Shown one piece after another: positions 61,869-64,000 of a stretch of DNA of 64,000 nt. Numbering within the stretch: the stretch's first letter is position 1; each line of letters begins with the position of its first letter. The stretch is from Flavobacteriaceae bacterium (GTDB lineage Bacteria; Bacteroidota; Bacteroidia; Flavobacteriales; Weeksellaceae), in contig JAUNUH010000004.1 in the NCBI GenBank assembly GCA_030538275.1, positions 1 through 64,000 of the forward strand. The letters run 5' to 3'. A program made the position numbers and the translations under genes. The notes beneath the pieces are model-generated. The model ran no database searches. It was not told the DNA's origin and saw nothing but the letters and a program-made list of their open reading frames with translations.

Positions 61869-62627
61869 ATGAAAATATTTTTATCGCCTGCCAAACGATT
61901 AAACGAAAAGTCAACCGCGGCAAATGTTGAACTCACAGAACCGGTTTTTCTGAAGCAATCAAAGATTATTATGCAATCCTTGAAAAAGAAATCAGTTTCT
62001 GAATTAATCGAATTACAAGGAATTTCTCATGATTTGGCTTATTTAAATTATGAAAGAAACCATACGTGGACAACTAAACTTCTAGAAAACAGCTCATTAC
62101 AAGCAGGTTGGATGTTTGATGGTGAGGTTTATCGAGGATTACATGAAGAAAATTTGAATAAAAAAGAGATTTTGTATTTACAAGAGAATTTGATGATTTT
62201 GTCTGGACTATATGGAATTTTGCGTATTACCGACCAAGTTTTGCCCTATCGTCTAGAAATGGGAACAGCATTACAAGTAGGTACAAATCAAAATTTATAT
62301 GAATTTTGGCAAAAATCACTTACAAATTATGTAAATAAGCAAATTCAAAAAGATGAAATTTTACTCGACTTGAGCAGCAAAGAATACATGTCTGTACTAG
62401 ATCAAAAAAAATTGAAAGGAAAAATTATTCAGGTCAAATTTATGGATATGCATCAAGGAAAGCTCAAGCAAATTACGGTTTACTTCAAACAGGCACGTGG
62501 CCGAATGGCTCACTTTTGCGCCAAAACACAAGCCAAATCACTGGAAGACCTGAAACAATTCAATGAAATGAATTATGTTTATGATGTGAATTTATCTACT
62601 GAAAATACTTTAATCTTTACCCGATAA
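61869..62627 (+). CDS. yaaA: YaaA (UPF0246) family peroxide stress protein
   Basis: 252 residues. MKIFLSPAKRLNEKST, SGLYGILRITDQVLPYRLEMGT and ARGRMAHFCAKTQAKSLEDLKQFN (in parts) are the conserved UPF0246 blocks. In E. coli YaaA lowers free iron during peroxide stress and binds DNA. The role is likely similar but unproven here. The GT39-type gene starts two bases after its stop. Confidence 0.9.
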   Translation: MKIFLSPAKRLNEKSTAANVELTEPVFLKQSKIIMQSLKKKSVSELIELQGISHDLAYLNYERNHTWTTKLLENSSLQAGWMFDGEVYRGLHEENLNKKEILYLQENLMILSGLYGILRITDQVLPYRLEMGTALQVGTNQNLYEFWQKSLTNYVNKQIQKDEILLDLSSKEYMSVLDQKKLKGKIIQVKFMDMHQGKLKQITVYFKQARGRMAHFCAKTQAKSLEDLKQFNEMNYVYDVNLSTENTLIFTR

Positions 62628-62629
62628 AA

Positions 62630-64000
62630 TTGTTGAAAAAACTACAACAACTTACTGTATTACAGGCACTTTTGATATTCTGTTTGACAGCATTTCTCAT
62701 AAGATTTCCGTTTTTCTTTCGAGATTATATCGACCACGACGAGAGTACTTTTATTATCATGGGTCAATCTTTGATCGACGGACATTTGCCTTATCTTGAA
62801 TTATGGGATTTGAAACCTCCTGCAGTTTTTTATTTTTTTGCTGGATTGATAGGAATTTTCGGCAAAAGTATTTTTGCTATTCGACTTATTGGCAGCTTGA
62901 TTGTAGCTCTTACGGCTTGGTTCACCTATAAAATTTCTTTACATTTCTTCGACAAAATTAGCAGCTTTTTTAGTGGATTACTTTGTATTTATCTTTTAAG
63001 TTTGTTTGGCGCTCTACAAGGTGTAATGTCAGAGCATTTGGCTGCATTACCTTTGACTGCAGGCTTGTTTTTCCTTATTAAAAAACAAAATTTTACTTTT
63101 TTATTACTCAGCGGAATGTGTTTTGGGCTTGCTATCATGTTTCGGCTTAATTTAGCTTATGCTTTGTTTTTCATTTACGCTTATATCTTGATTCAAAATG
63201 GATTACGACTACAAAATGTTGTAAAAGCTGCAATTCTTACCTGTGGTAGTTTAATTATTTTCTTTATAATTGCTACACCTTATATTTTTACTCAAAACAC
63301 ATCTATTTTCATTTCGTCAGTGTTCGAGGCTTCCTTGGCATATAGTAATGTGGATTGGGCTAAAATGTTAAAAACTCTTCCACTGGTAATAGGATTAATC
63401 CTTTTAAGTCTTTTAAGTATTAAATATTTATCAATTAAAGGACGAAAAAGTGATTTTATCTTATTAATTATCATGATAATTGGCCAGGGAATAATGTTTT
63501 TCAAAGGCGGAAAGATTAATGGGCATTATTTAATTCAAGTATTTCCATTTTTGATTATTCTGGTGATTGCATTCAGTCAAAAAATTACATTAAATAATAA
63601 ATTCCAAAAGATATTATTTCCCATAATTTTATTTGTTTTGTTGGCTTTACCTGTAGAAACCTACTTAGAAATCAGAACAATTCTTCAATCAAAATCTACA
63701 ACTGGAAGTTTTTATAATGGTGAAGGCCATACAATCCCAAGATATTTGATTCAAAAATTCGGAAAAGAAAAGGCTAAAAACAGTTTTTTTCTTAATGAAC
63801 ATATCGCTTACTGGAATCTGGACAGCCGGCCTCCTACTGCTGCTGCAACACATCCTAGTAATATTTTCAGAGAAAGCGTTTACCCATATTTACCTGTATC
63901 TCAAGGAAATCCAGAAATGGAGCTTCGCTATATTTTGGAGCAGATTCAACCCAATTTTATTGTTTTGGACGAAGGTAGAATTCCCATGGAGAAAGGTTCT
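62630..64000 (+). CDS. GT39/ArnT-like membrane glycosyltransferase (partial, cut by window end)
   Basis: At least 457 codons open to the right edge, with a TTG-TTG start (62630 or 62633) two bases behind the yaaA stop. The first ATG, at 62759, would remove the first helix and the motif below. The N-terminus shows a membrane helix, then RDYIDHDESTFIIMGQSLIDGHLPY, in which D35/D37/E38 fit the acidic loop of the PMT/ArnT group (GT-C fold). ELWDLKPPAVF follows, then about nine further helices. It probably transfers a sugar from a lipid carrier to protein or lipid. The C-terminal end lies outside the window. Confidence 0.8.
   Translation, partial: MLKKLQQLTVLQALLIFCLTAFLIRFPFFFRDYIDHDESTFIIMGQSLIDGHLPYLELWDLKPPAVFYFFAGLIGIFGKSIFAIRLIGSLIVALTAWFTYKISLHFFDKISSFFSGLLCIYLLSLFGALQGVMSEHLAALPLTAGLFFLIKKQNFTFLLLSGMCFGLAIMFRLNLAYALFFIYAYILIQNGLRLQNVVKAAILTCGSLIIFFIIATPYIFTQNTSIFISSVFEASLAYSNVDWAKMLKTLPLVIGLILLSLLSIKYLSIKGRKSDFILLIIMIIGQGIMFFKGGKINGHYLIQVFPFLIILVIAFSQKITLNNKFQKILFPIILFVLLALPVETYLEIRTILQSKSTTGSFYNGEGHTIPRYLIQKFGKEKAKNSFFLNEHIAYWNLDSRPPTAAATHPSNIFRESVYPYLPVSQGNPEMELRYILEQIQPNFIVLDEGRIPMEKGS

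Noticed and set aside
1..64000. Prophage, transposon, CRISPR, restriction-modification, toxin-antitoxin or tRNA genes
   Set aside because: None was seen by eye: no repeat-spacer array, no transposase or integrase motifs, no cloverleaf T-arm signal. Weak tRNA genes could be missed without a search tool.

Overview
The window is a stretch of flavobacterial (Bacteroidota, class Flavobacteriia) chromosome. The evidence is an AT-rich sequence, many -7 boxes of the Bacteroidota type (TAnnTTTG) close to start codons, almost no Shine-Dalgarno sequences, two exported proteins with C-terminal type IX secretion (T9SS) sorting domains, the gliding lipoprotein GldI, an S46 dipeptidyl-peptidase and several Bacteroidota-only small families. 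A Weeksellaceae-like member is possible, but the sequence alone does not settle it. Nearly everything is housekeeping or core-accessory. I see no prophage, insertion sequence, CRISPR array, integrase, toxin-antitoxin pair or tRNA gene.

Layout. 1-5.1 kb: the 3' half of a structured intergenic element at the edge, then transaldolase, an FAH-family hydrolase, acyl-CoA dehydrogenase, beta-carbonic anhydrase and a TPR protein. 5.1-20 kb: an AddA/RecB-like helicase-nuclease, two T9SS cargo proteins, small membrane proteins, a CNT nucleoside transporter, a bifunctional-nuclease-domain protein, EtfBA, NadD and RecX. 20-30 kb: sodium:solute symporter, ProC, CtlX-type amidinohydrolase, DprA, an HU/SPOR protein, acyl-CoA thioesterase, TadA, a GT2 enzyme, an RNA methyltransferase and ribosomal protein L19 with a probable structured leader. 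30-41 kb: PPK2, a zinc-ribbon-derived coiled-coil protein, Nif3-like protein, a cyclophilin-FKBP fusion with GldI and a DHH phosphoesterase, an EamA exporter, a flavin reductase, and two exported peptidases (M28 and DPP11-like S46). 41-49 kb: 3-hydroxyacyl-CoA dehydrogenase, methylmalonyl-CoA mutase, a long hairpin element and the 2-oxoglutarate dehydrogenase genes odhA-odhB. 48.5-50.8 kb: two outer-membrane beta-barrel genes and a decayed third one. 50.8-64 kb: IMP dehydrogenase, RNase P RNA, SufE, a GT9 glycosyltransferase, LysE-type exporter, Gfo/Idh oxidoreductase, Pcm, L27-L21, a KorB subunit, an alpha-glucan phosphorylase, YaaA and a GT39-type glycosyltransferase cut by the right edge.

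How the genes work together. Acyl-CoA dehydrogenase, EtfAB, 3-hydroxyacyl-CoA dehydrogenase, thioesterase and methylmalonyl-CoA mutase point to acyl-CoA oxidation feeding a TCA cycle that includes OdhAB. The exported peptidases, symporter, ProC and CtlX fit a peptide- and amino-acid-using lifestyle.

I did not find a clearly new multi-gene system. The observations most worth checking are a phosphorylase with threonine at the pyridoxal-phosphate lysine position, the long inverted-repeat element at 44.1 kb with a related half element at the left edge, the decaying porin paralog, a shared discriminator in two ribosomal-protein promoters, several probably leaderless genes, and TTG starts placed directly behind stop codons.
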